Positions 17,565 through 26,249 of a stretch of DNA of 64,000 nucleotides are shown here, piece by piece (position 1 is the first letter of the stretch; each line of letters begins with the position of its first letter). The notes beneath the pieces are model-generated. The model saw nothing but the letters and a program-made list of their open reading frames with translations, was not told the origin of the DNA and did not search any database. Location: the NCBI GenBank assembly GCA_009877105.1, contig WXFD01000013.1, positions 102,229-166,228 on the forward strand, in the 5' to 3' direction. The DNA is from Bacteroidales bacterium (GTDB lineage: Bacteria; Bacteroidota; Bacteroidia; Bacteroidales; VadinHA17). The position numbers were made by a program, and so were the translations under genes.

Positions 17565-18482
17565 ATGTGTGATTCATGCGGTTGCGGCAAGACGGAAGGA
17601 TTTGTAATAACGGATCCATTGTCTTCCCAGGCAGAAAAGACCGGACATGAACATGATCATCTTCATGGCAGTGATCATACTCATGTTCATTCCCATCCCC
17701 ATGACCATGATCATTACCATCATGACCATGATCATCACCATGGTGACCTCCATGCGCACAGTCATGGACACGATCACCCGCATGACCATGAAGACCACCA
17801 TAACCAGGGGACGCACAGGCTGAGAAATATCGAACTCAATACTGACATTCTTGCGTCAAACAATATTATCGCCTCCATGAACCGAAGGTTTTTTGAAGGG
17901 AGAAAAACTTTCTGCCTGAATCTGGTAAGTTCTCCGGGATCCGGCAAGACCACCATCCTTGAAAAGACCATTGACATTATTGGAAAAAACAGGAAAATTT
18001 ATGTCATTGAAGGCGATCAGCAGACACTCATCGACGCTGAACGCATCGGCAGGACAGGGGTTCCTGTTCTTCAGATAAACACGGGTTCGGGCTGTCATCT
18101 CGATGCAGGAATGATTGAATCGGCGCTTAAAAAAATGGATCCCGAACCTGACTCAATCCTTTTCATTGAGAATGTCGGGAACCTTGTCTGTCCTGCCTTG
18201 TTCGACCTGGGCGAATACCGGAGGGTGCTGATTGTGAGTGCTACGGAAGGCGACGACAAGCCCCTGAAGTATCCGTTAATGTTCGAGTCATCCCAACTAT
18301 GCCTTATAAACAAGTCGGACCTCCTGCCCTATGTTGATTTCAGCACCGATGATTTCATCCGGAATGCGCGGAGCATAAATCCGGGTCTTGAATTCATCAC
18401 CCTGTCGGCAAAAACAGGTGAAGGAATGGATGCATGGTACAGATGGATCAGCGAAAAGTCTGTACTTTTTGCCGGGAAATAA
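17565..18482 (+). CDS. hypB: Nickel-binding GTPase HypB
   Basis: 305 residues. The N-terminus MCDSCGCGK is the high-affinity nickel motif (CxxCGCxK). Residues about 25-85 are an extreme His-rich stretch with more than 20 histidines, as in nickel-storing HypB. The G domain follows: P-loop SSPGSGKTT, the Walker-type IEGDQQT, the metal-site Cys-His in SGCHLDA, and NKSDL for guanine recognition. HypB drives GTP-dependent nickel insertion with HypA. The pair is isolated: the next gene is on the opposite strand, 17 bp beyond its stop. Confidence 0.96.
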   Translation: MCDSCGCGKTEGFVITDPLSSQAEKTGHEHDHLHGSDHTHVHSHPHDHDHYHHDHDHHHGDLHAHSHGHDHPHDHEDHHNQGTHRLRNIELNTDILASNNIIASMNRRFFEGRKTFCLNLVSSPGSGKTTILEKTIDIIGKNRKIYVIEGDQQTLIDAERIGRTGVPVLQINTGSGCHLDAGMIESALKKMDPEPDSILFIENVGNLVCPALFDLGEYRRVLIVSATEGDDKPLKYPLMFESSQLCLINKSDLLPYVDFSTDDFIRNARSINPGLEFITLSAKTGEGMDAWYRWISEKSVLFAGK

Positions 18483-18499
18483 CCTCTGTGCAACTGCTG

Positions 18500-20638
18500 C
18501 TACCTGACGATTATGTACCACAGGGTCCTGTAACCGGCATCTATATCGAACGACTGATTTCTGCCCCTTTTAAGCACAGGTACTTCCGTAACCCTGTTAC
18601 CCGCAGGATCGAGCGAATGTACCCTGAACCTATCCATATCCCTGAATACCAGCCTGGCAGGGATGCCTTCCACTTTTGTGGGAGCTTCACCCCATCCGCT
18701 GCCAACAGTGGTTTTCCCTTCATTCCACTTCATATCTGTGTTTTCAGCCCTCCCTGCTGCTGAAAGCAATATCCTTGAAGAAACTTCCAGCGGTTTTCCG
18801 TCAAGTGAAGTAATTGTAACAGTTGCCCAGTTGAAAGGGGTGGCATCCATTTCAACAGTAATGCTGCCGAGTTCAACGGCTTTGCCTCCGATGTAGCCGG
18901 CGGCAACCCTGGCTGAAGGTGTTTTAACCTTAAACACTGCATTTGATGAATCATTATTGTCCCATATTATTTCTCCGGTATCGCTTTCCCAGGGACCTGC
19001 AGGTTCTGAAACAGACTCAGAAAGACCGGGGTTTGAAGCTTCCATATTTACGTCCATGCGATGAAGTGCTATAAGCGATTCATGCGCCCCGTATTTTTTC
19101 CAGACACTTCTCATATTTGATCCGTGAAGCCTGAGTTCACCGCCTGATTCCACCAGTTCACCCAATACGGCACCCGGGGGCATATTCAGACTGATGGTCT
19201 GCCTGCCGGGTTGTACGGCTCCCATCCTGAAGAGAACTGCACCTGCAGGCACGAATACCTGTTTAAGCGGATGTCCGGCACTGGAAAAGAAATTATTGAT
19301 CCTCCCCTCGTCAAATGGTTGATTAAATGTGAAATGATAAATCCCGTCAAAATCCTGGAAGGCAGATATTGAATTAATCATCGGGAACATCTCGGCACAG
19401 AAGAAACTGGGAGCCGGATGATCGTACTCACTTATAGTCAGGGGCATTCCTTTCACCCTGTGCTGATCGAAGGAAAGCAGGGTTCCTCCTTTCCTGTCAG
19501 AAACCATTGATGTGTTCCTGATCAGCCAGTCTGTTGGCGACCAGCTTCTGCCCGGGAAGGAAGGATGCTCCCAGTATGCATGCATATCAATATAATCAGA
19601 TGACTCCGCCTCCCTCAATATACCAGCAGCACCACTGTATGATGCCTGGGATTCAGAAATAAGGGCCCTGACCCTGAGTTTATTCCTCAGGAACTCCGAC
19701 ATTTCCTTCGCATAGGAAATTTCGGTATTCATCAGGAAGGCCCACATCATCTCCTTTGCTGTTGATGTTGCCTTTGTACCGTAATTGGCAATAATATCAA
19801 TCAGATCGTTATTGTATCCCTCCTTTTTTGAATATTCAGGATTGGATCTCAGCCATAACTGCCATTGGGTGATAAGGTTTTTCATATGGGCACTGTTCAG
19901 CCGCGGAAGCAATGCCCAGTTGGAGAGGAGAGAGTTTTCGTTGTTTATTTCCACAAACGCAACAGCAGGCTCCTCGGAGTAGGCATTACCGGTATAAATA
20001 TTTACATGTTTCAATAACTTTTCGGCATATACTTTTTGCATTTCAATGTATGGCCTGTAAAAATTATCAATCGCTTTTCCATAATTGAATTGCTCAATAT
20101 CCTTATAATCCATGCCCGGATAAGTGTAGGATACATGAGTATTGATATTGGTGTAGATGCCGTGGATCTTAAGCTGATAGATAAGCCAGTCAAGTTTTTC
20201 AAGCTGCCCCGGATCCAGGTTTTTCCTGTCCTTGTCCCATATTCCGTTTGGTGCTGACTGGTTATCCATATGATGAAACCTGACAACATTCATTCCCAGC
20301 TTTCTGAGCCTAGCCGCAATTTTTACCGCTGTCTCCCGGTCGGGAAAGCATGATCCGAAAGTCAGATTGGTACCGAAAAAACGGATCCTTTCACCCTTGC
20401 CGTCAATAAAGTGCCCGTCTTTAACAGTGACAAAGCCGGAGGCCCCTGCCACGGATTCATTCAGAAACGACATGTCAATGTCATTACTAAGTGAGTCGGT
20501 ATCAGGAATTACAAAATCAAACCATCCGTATTCACGGACATTATTCCCGGTATTCCGGCACCCGTTTGTTACAAAAAGGATGAACACGGGAAGTGCAATT
20601 CTTAAAATACCGGGAAACAATGAAGCAGTAATTTTCAT
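18500..20638 (-). CDS. Putative GH-A clan glycoside hydrolase lipoprotein
   Basis: 712 residues with a lipoprotein signal ending TNGC (Cys27). Residues about 80-420 read as a (beta/alpha)8 glycosidase of clan GH-A. RFFGTNLTFGSCFP and GMNVVRFHHMDN are early barrel strands, Glu234 in VEINNENSL is the likely acid/base, and Glu404 in LTISEYDHP is the likely nucleophile. The C-terminal part is beta-rich and may bind sugar. It is closest in style to GH5-like cellulase-fold proteins of unassigned specificity. It converges with hypB and lies upstream of other glycan genes. Substrate unknown. Confidence 0.8.
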   Translation of the reverse strand: MKITASLFPGILRIALPVFILFVTNGCRNTGNNVREYGWFDFVIPDTDSLSNDIDMSFLNESVAGASGFVTVKDGHFIDGKGERIRFFGTNLTFGSCFPDRETAVKIAARLRKLGMNVVRFHHMDNQSAPNGIWDKDRKNLDPGQLEKLDWLIYQLKIHGIYTNINTHVSYTYPGMDYKDIEQFNYGKAIDNFYRPYIEMQKVYAEKLLKHVNIYTGNAYSEEPAVAFVEINNENSLLSNWALLPRLNSAHMKNLITQWQLWLRSNPEYSKKEGYNNDLIDIIANYGTKATSTAKEMMWAFLMNTEISYAKEMSEFLRNKLRVRALISESQASYSGAAGILREAESSDYIDMHAYWEHPSFPGRSWSPTDWLIRNTSMVSDRKGGTLLSFDQHRVKGMPLTISEYDHPAPSFFCAEMFPMINSISAFQDFDGIYHFTFNQPFDEGRINNFFSSAGHPLKQVFVPAGAVLFRMGAVQPGRQTISLNMPPGAVLGELVESGGELRLHGSNMRSVWKKYGAHESLIALHRMDVNMEASNPGLSESVSEPAGPWESDTGEIIWDNNDSSNAVFKVKTPSARVAAGYIGGKAVELGSITVEMDATPFNWATVTITSLDGKPLEVSSRILLSAAGRAENTDMKWNEGKTTVGSGWGEAPTKVEGIPARLVFRDMDRFRVHSLDPAGNRVTEVPVLKRGRNQSFDIDAGYRTLWYIIVR

Positions 20639-20967
20639 TTTATTGATTTTTAAGTTATCCGGAGTTCTGACAAATTAATCAAAGTACAATTTAAACAATA
20701 CATGTGGAATAAATCCATTAAAACGGATCCGAATTGCAGAAATATCAGCCAAAAGAAAACTGCATGATTTATCCCGTGACCCCGGACCGCAGTTGCGGTT
20801 GCAGGAAAGGTACGGAACAAAGATTATGCTCCCCTTTTGACTTTAATTGTGAAGCAGCATGCAACTATCAGAAAAAAATAAAATCAGGAACCAGAACAGC
20901 TTGTGGTTTTAACACAGGTCATGGCAGGCAGGTTCCTGTTCACTGTTTTCCGGTTTGCCCGGGTGGC
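20639..20967. other. 329-bp intergenic stretch
   Basis: This gap separates two minus-strand genes. A short plus-strand frame (about 82 codons from 20734) has odd, Cys-rich composition and no recognisable motif; I do not call it a gene. The part next to 20639 is AT-rich and probably contains the promoter of the GH-A lipoprotein gene. No hairpin or repeat stands out. Confidence 0.5.
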
Positions 20968-22140
20968 TTACCTGTTTTCTGATGATCTTTTCAGGTCGGT
21001 CAGCCTTCCGTCGTTGTATATTACAAGGTTGCTTTCCTCGTTGCCTTTAGGGAAATAACACTCAAATGTTGTCCGTGTCCGTTCTATCCGGGGGGTTGGA
21101 ACATTTTCCGGAAAATCCGATATTTTCAGACCCAGATCCTTTAAACACGAAGTATATTTTCCGTATTTCTTAAAATATTCTTTCTCGGCATAATAAATCA
21201 TCCTGAGAGCCCATTTCCGTCCGAGATCCCGGTCGGGAATGAAGTCTTCGGTTCCCGCCCCGGCGGTCAGGCCTGAAAACTGGAGGTATCCCCACATCTC
21301 AGGCATATGCATATTTATCCTTCCCTGCGGCGACCACACCCAGTTATCTTCAGGGAAAGGCCGTTTTGTTTCCGGATTGATTTCCTTCCGGTATTTTCCG
21401 TTTTCGATCACGGCCCGCCATTCAACCCTCGAAAAATTAATTCTCCACTGATCCCCGGGCTCCGGTAATCCTGCTATCCCGGCACATTCCCGAAGGGCTG
21501 CAAGGGGCAAAACGATCTCAACACTCCATCCCCTGTCTGTATCATCCGGCTTATTTATCGTTCCGTCCACATGGGTTCCTGTCCTGAGTCCCTTGATATC
21601 CCAGCCATTAATCGGGAACCCTCCATCGTCGCGATACGGTTTTGTCAGCAGAAGGTCCCATTCCGTACCAAAGGCATTTACTTCAAGCTCATAGTAATTT
21701 TGTGTATCACCATCAGGATCAATGAACACCTCAAAATCATTGTCAATGAAAATCACCGTATCCCTTTGCCTGAGTGTTGCCCATACATGAGGTTCCTCAA
21801 GTTCAGCGGCAATGTAAAGGTTGGAATTATCCCAAAGCATTTTGACACGTGTTTTATATGCCGGCGCAGGTTTTGCATCACCTTCGATATCAACGAAATA
21901 GTCTGACCATGGTGCAGCATTCCATGAAGGTTCATCAAGAATACCGTCGGGTTTTATCGGAGATGCGGTACGGTAGCACACATACCCCTTGGGATCGGGT
22001 TCCGGTGGAATGACGGAGGCAGTCATTTCCCCGCTTATGGCTGATCTTTTGCATGCCCCTGCAAGAATCAGTATTGCAAGGAACACGGACCATTTGATAA
22101 GGCCGTTGCACTTGGGGATAGCTGTATTTTTCATTTTCAT
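20968..22140 (-). CDS. CBM9-like carbohydrate-binding lipoprotein
   Basis: 390 residues with a lipoprotein signal ending LAGAC (about residue 30). Residues about 50-250 form a CBM9-type domain: IKPDGILDEPSWNAAPWSDY opens it, LWDNSNLYIAAELEEPHVWA is the usual second block, and DNDFEVFIDPDGD is the acidic, probably calcium-binding loop. The C-terminal third has no clear match. CBM9-like proteins of this type often accompany outer-surface glycan degradation. It is transcribed toward the GH-A gene, with a 329-bp gap, so separate transcription is possible. Confidence 0.85.
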   Translation of the reverse strand: MKMKNTAIPKCNGLIKWSVFLAILILAGACKRSAISGEMTASVIPPEPDPKGYVCYRTASPIKPDGILDEPSWNAAPWSDYFVDIEGDAKPAPAYKTRVKMLWDNSNLYIAAELEEPHVWATLRQRDTVIFIDNDFEVFIDPDGDTQNYYELEVNAFGTEWDLLLTKPYRDDGGFPINGWDIKGLRTGTHVDGTINKPDDTDRGWSVEIVLPLAALRECAGIAGLPEPGDQWRINFSRVEWRAVIENGKYRKEINPETKRPFPEDNWVWSPQGRINMHMPEMWGYLQFSGLTAGAGTEDFIPDRDLGRKWALRMIYYAEKEYFKKYGKYTSCLKDLGLKISDFPENVPTPRIERTRTTFECYFPKGNEESNLVIYNDGRLTDLKRSSENR

Positions 22141-22351
22141 GTCAGGTTGTTTATTTAAGATTGTTACAGAACCAGGTAAATCAAATTTAATCTTTTAACA
22201 TGATATTCTGACCGGGGTTTGTTAAAAACATTCCAGATCACAATTCAATCAGGATTTTTCAATATCTTGTATGTGGCAAGATTTCTTAATCTGTCTTCTT
22301 GCCCGACACATTCATCAGAAAACCTGTTCATCTGATTAAAACTTAAAGTAT

Positions 22352-23524
22352 ATGGAACCATCATCTTATTCAAGGCGCAAATTCCTGTCTGCCGGCTCAG
22401 TTCTGGCAGCGTCAACGGTTGCAGCATCTGCAGCCGTTCCGGCAGGCCCGGTGTATTTTACCGCCGCACCGGGAATGTTAAATGCAAAAGACTTCGGCGC
22501 AAGGGGGGACGGCAAAGCCGATGACACTGCAGCGATACAGAAAGCCCTGGATACTGCAGGGCCGGTCAATGGTGCAGTGATGATCCCCGAAGGCAACTAC
22601 CTGTGTTCTGAGTTAAAGGTGCCGGAAGGCATTGGGATTTATGGCATGCCGGCTTGGAGCTTCAGGAGAGGCATGGGCACCATAATCACGTTTAACGGCA
22701 AAGGCAGGTGCCTTATAAACCTGACAGGCGCCTTTGGGGCCTACCTCTCTGGCTTGTGTCTCAACGGAAAAAACATTGGAGAAAATATCCACGGTATTCT
22801 TATTGACAAGCCTGATTACGGTACGCAGGAAGACACACCGAGGATAGATACATGCAGGGTTGAAAGATTCACGGGAGATGGCATAAGGCTCGAGAGGATA
22901 TGGTGTTTTTGCGTAAGGCATTCCCATCTGATCAATAATAAAGGATGCGGATTAAGGGTACGCGGATGGGATGGATTCATCCTCGACAACTGGTTTTCCG
23001 GGAACGGCAAGGCTGGCTATGGCTCCTATGATGAAAATGCATCCAACACCATGACTGGCAATCGCATTGAATGGAACCGGGAAGGCGGGATAGTCATTTT
23101 CGGCGGATCGCATTACAATATAACAGGTAATTACATTGACCGTTCAGGCAGATATGGACTTGCCCTGCTGCCCGGTCCGGGCGGGAGGAACTGCGAGGTC
23201 ATCACTGCAACGGGGAATGTTATCTACAGGAGCGGAAAACCCGAATGGGGCAGACAGGATGATTATGACAGTTCCCATGTCCGGCTTGAATCGGTAAAAG
23301 GTCTTGTTTTCACGGGCAATGCCCTGCATTCGGGAAGGGATGACGGTGGTAAGGGCAGCTTTTCCCCCGATTATGGGATCGTCCTGAAAAATCTTGAAAG
23401 CAGTATAGTAAAAGACAATGTCCTGCATAACGGGGCGCTCAGGGAACTAATGGCCGATCTCGGCGGCCATGGTGAAGGGGTTATCATCAGGGACAATGTC
23501 GGTTCATTGAGAAAATTATCCTAA
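22352..23524 (+). CDS. Right-handed beta-helix (pectate lyase-like) protein, Tat-exported
   Basis: 390 residues. The N-terminus has a twin-arginine signal (SYSRRKFLSAGSV). The mature part starts with NAKDFGARGDGKADDTAAIQ, the classic first rung of pectate lyase-3/GH28-like beta-helices. It continues with rungs such as TGNRIEWNREGGIVIFGGSH and NITGNYIDRSGRYG. Such proteins cut or bind polysaccharides outside the cytoplasm. No catalytic residues can be assigned with certainty. The GH2 gene begins 10 bp downstream, so the two are almost surely one operon. Confidence 0.85.
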   Translation: MEPSSYSRRKFLSAGSVLAASTVAASAAVPAGPVYFTAAPGMLNAKDFGARGDGKADDTAAIQKALDTAGPVNGAVMIPEGNYLCSELKVPEGIGIYGMPAWSFRRGMGTIITFNGKGRCLINLTGAFGAYLSGLCLNGKNIGENIHGILIDKPDYGTQEDTPRIDTCRVERFTGDGIRLERIWCFCVRHSHLINNKGCGLRVRGWDGFILDNWFSGNGKAGYGSYDENASNTMTGNRIEWNREGGIVIFGGSHYNITGNYIDRSGRYGLALLPGPGGRNCEVITATGNVIYRSGKPEWGRQDDYDSSHVRLESVKGLVFTGNALHSGRDDGGKGSFSPDYGIVLKNLESSIVKDNVLHNGALRELMADLGGHGEGVIIRDNVGSLRKLS

Positions 23525-23534
23525 CACCCGTACT

Positions 23535-26150
23535 ATGAACAGGAATATTCTGATCCATATAATGGTATTTGCCTTTTCGCTGGGTACATATGCACAGTCC
23601 TCTACGCTCCTGCTCCACAGCAACTGGAAAGCGAAAAAGGCCGTTGACGTCCTGGTTGACGGAACCATGATAACCGGGACTGATTTCACCCCGGTAGGAT
23701 GGATGGATGCAGTGGTTCCGGGAACTGTACTGACCACTCTTCTCCACAATGACCTGATCCCCGATCCTTTCTTCGGCATGAATAACGACCTTATCCCCGA
23801 TGTATACGATACCGGCAGGGATCATTATACATACTGGTTCTATAATGAATTTGAGATGCCGGAAACAGGTGAGGACAGGGAAGTATGGCTCAATTTCAGG
23901 GGAATAAACTATTTCGCGGATATTTATCTCAACGGGAACAGGGTGAATACAACGGTTCATGCAGGAATGTATCTCAGGGAAAAATACAGGATCACGCCTT
24001 ATCTTTCAAGGGGAGGAAAAAACAGGCTGGCCGTCCTCGTTGCTCCGCCTGATCCGGTTGGCAACGCTGCTGCCGGGCAGGGAGGGGATGGAACCATTGG
24101 CCGCAATGTAACGATGCAGTTCACTGCCGGATGGGACTGGATCTGCCCTGTAAGGGACCGCAATACGGGGATCTGGGACCAGGTAAGCATCGAGACCACT
24201 GGGAAGGTTGATCTGAAGGATGTTTTTATTGAAACGAAAGTCCCGGGAACAAGGGTGCCCGGCGCAAAACAGGATCCTGCTTTTGTTAAAGTGTCAGCAG
24301 AGCTGAAAAACACATCGGAAGTTGCAATAAACGGAATATTAAGGGTTGAGTTCAAGGGATACGTAAACAAGGTTAAGGTTATTCTTCCGCCTTCGGAAGA
24401 AAAGAATGTCACAATAGGCAGCATCAAGGTTGAGGATCCGGAACTGTGGTGGCCTAACGGTATGGGTGACCAGCCGCTTTACCGGATGAAGATCGATTTT
24501 CTGCAAACTGACGGCACACTGCTGGATTCCGAAACTGTAACCTTTGGTATAAGGGAAACCTCAAACACTTTTGACGAAAAGATAAAAGGACAGGTTTTCA
24601 AGGTCAACGGACAGAAGGTTTTTATCAAGGGAGGCAACTGGATCGCTTCCGATGCTCTTATGCGCCTTTCAAAGGAAAGATATGAGGCCGAGGTCCGTAT
24701 GCATGCCGGAATGAACATGAATATGATAAGGGTGTGGGGAGGAGGCCTCACTGAACGACCGGAGTTTTACGATGCATGCGATAAATACGGAATACTGGTA
24801 TGGCAGGATGTCTGGATATCCGGAGATTGCAACGGGGAATGGGATGACCCTCTGAAAAAGGAATCACAGGCACGGAGAAAAGCCTATCCCGATGATCATG
24901 ACCTGTTCCTCAGATCGGTTACCGACCAGGTAAAAATGCTGAGAAATCATCCCAGTCTTTATCTATGGTGCGGCGGAAATGAAACCTACCCTCCGGCCGA
25001 TATTCTGAGGGCCCTGAAGGAAGAAATCTTTCCCCGCTGCGATCCGGGAAGATTTTTTCTCGACATGTCAACATCACCGGCCCTGATGACAAATACAATA
25101 GGCGGAGTGGGTGACGGACCGTACGGCATAAGGGAACCGGAAAAGATCTTCACCGAAAGGTCCTTCCCCTTCAATCCTGAAACAGGATCGATAGGCATCC
25201 CGAATTATGACGGTCTGGTAAAAATAATTCCCGAAGATGAAATGACACCTCCGGGAGCCACCGGCCGGCCTTCAAAATCATGGACATATCACAAATACCT
25301 GCCATTGTATGATTTCCCCGACCGTTACGGGAAAGTGAAGGATGTGCGTGATTTCTGCCTTAAGGCACAGATTGTGAGTTATGAACAATACAGGGCCCTG
25401 CAGGAGGCATTCAACTATAAGATGTGGGACTGGTACACGGGAATGCTGGTATGGAAAAACCAGAATCCCTGGACCGCACTGAGGGGATTTTTCTATGATT
25501 ACTATCTCGACTACACAGGGGGATACTTCGGATACATGCATGGTGCTGCGCCTGTACATATACAACTGAATCTCAACGACTCGGTTGTATGCACCCTCAA
25601 TCAGACCGCCCGCAGCATAAAGGATCTGGAAGCAGAGGTATTGCTTTCCGACCTGCACGGAAAACAGGTTTTCTCAAGGAAAAGCACATTAGACCTCAAC
25701 GCCCAGGAAACAAAGCTGCTTGACAAGGTGGAGCTGCCCGGGGAAGACAGTGAAGTGTTCTTTCTTAAATTACGGCTTAGGAAAAACAACGAGATTATTG
25801 ATGAGAACCTCTACTGGCTCACAAATAAGCCAAAATCATATGAAAAGCTGAATGATCTCCGAAACGTTACCCTGAAAACGGATGTCAGCAGAACCGGTCA
25901 GAAGAATGCAACAGTTTCAGTCATTAATCAGGAAAATGAGACTGCTTTCTTCATCAGGCTGAAGATTGTCGACAGGCAAGGCAATCTTGTCCTTCCATCC
26001 TATTTTTCGGAAAATTATTTTACGTTGCTGCCCGGAGATTCAAAACAGGTAAATATTGAGCTTCCGGCACAACCGCCGACCAGGAAAAGTGACGGGATCA
26101 GGCTTGTGCTTGAAGGATGGAACACCGGCCCTGAAGAGATCAGCTTCTGA
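23535..26150 (+). CDS. GH2 glycosidase, endo-beta-mannosidase/exo-glucosaminidase type
   Basis: 871 residues with a signal peptide (MNRNILIHIMVFAFSLGTYAQ). The layout is the GH2 beta-mannosidase type: jelly-roll domain (about 25-200), immunoglobulin-like domain (about 205-340), TIM barrel (about 350-660) and C-terminal beta domains. Likely acid/base is Glu483 in WCGGNETYPP; likely nucleophile is Glu549 in FNPETGSIGIP. The blocks WKNQNPWTALRGFFYD and APVHIQLNLN resemble, from memory, plant mannosylglycoprotein endo-beta-mannosidase, which cuts Man-beta-1,4-GlcNAc. Exo-beta-glucosaminidases share this subgroup, so specificity is open. It is co-transcribed with the beta-helix gene. Confidence 0.88.
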   Translation: MNRNILIHIMVFAFSLGTYAQSSTLLLHSNWKAKKAVDVLVDGTMITGTDFTPVGWMDAVVPGTVLTTLLHNDLIPDPFFGMNNDLIPDVYDTGRDHYTYWFYNEFEMPETGEDREVWLNFRGINYFADIYLNGNRVNTTVHAGMYLREKYRITPYLSRGGKNRLAVLVAPPDPVGNAAAGQGGDGTIGRNVTMQFTAGWDWICPVRDRNTGIWDQVSIETTGKVDLKDVFIETKVPGTRVPGAKQDPAFVKVSAELKNTSEVAINGILRVEFKGYVNKVKVILPPSEEKNVTIGSIKVEDPELWWPNGMGDQPLYRMKIDFLQTDGTLLDSETVTFGIRETSNTFDEKIKGQVFKVNGQKVFIKGGNWIASDALMRLSKERYEAEVRMHAGMNMNMIRVWGGGLTERPEFYDACDKYGILVWQDVWISGDCNGEWDDPLKKESQARRKAYPDDHDLFLRSVTDQVKMLRNHPSLYLWCGGNETYPPADILRALKEEIFPRCDPGRFFLDMSTSPALMTNTIGGVGDGPYGIREPEKIFTERSFPFNPETGSIGIPNYDGLVKIIPEDEMTPPGATGRPSKSWTYHKYLPLYDFPDRYGKVKDVRDFCLKAQIVSYEQYRALQEAFNYKMWDWYTGMLVWKNQNPWTALRGFFYDYYLDYTGGYFGYMHGAAPVHIQLNLNDSVVCTLNQTARSIKDLEAEVLLSDLHGKQVFSRKSTLDLNAQETKLLDKVELPGEDSEVFFLKLRLRKNNEIIDENLYWLTNKPKSYEKLNDLRNVTLKTDVSRTGQKNATVSVINQENETAFFIRLKIVDRQGNLVLPSYFSENYFTLLPGDSKQVNIELPAQPPTRKSDGIRLVLEGWNTGPEEISF

Positions 26151-26249
26151 TACCCGGGCTACCGCTAATCTTCAAGCAATCCGGGTATACAGGCAATCCT
26201 GCCGGTGGCACTGAGGCAGCTGTATGTCCTTAAAGCAATAAATACAACT

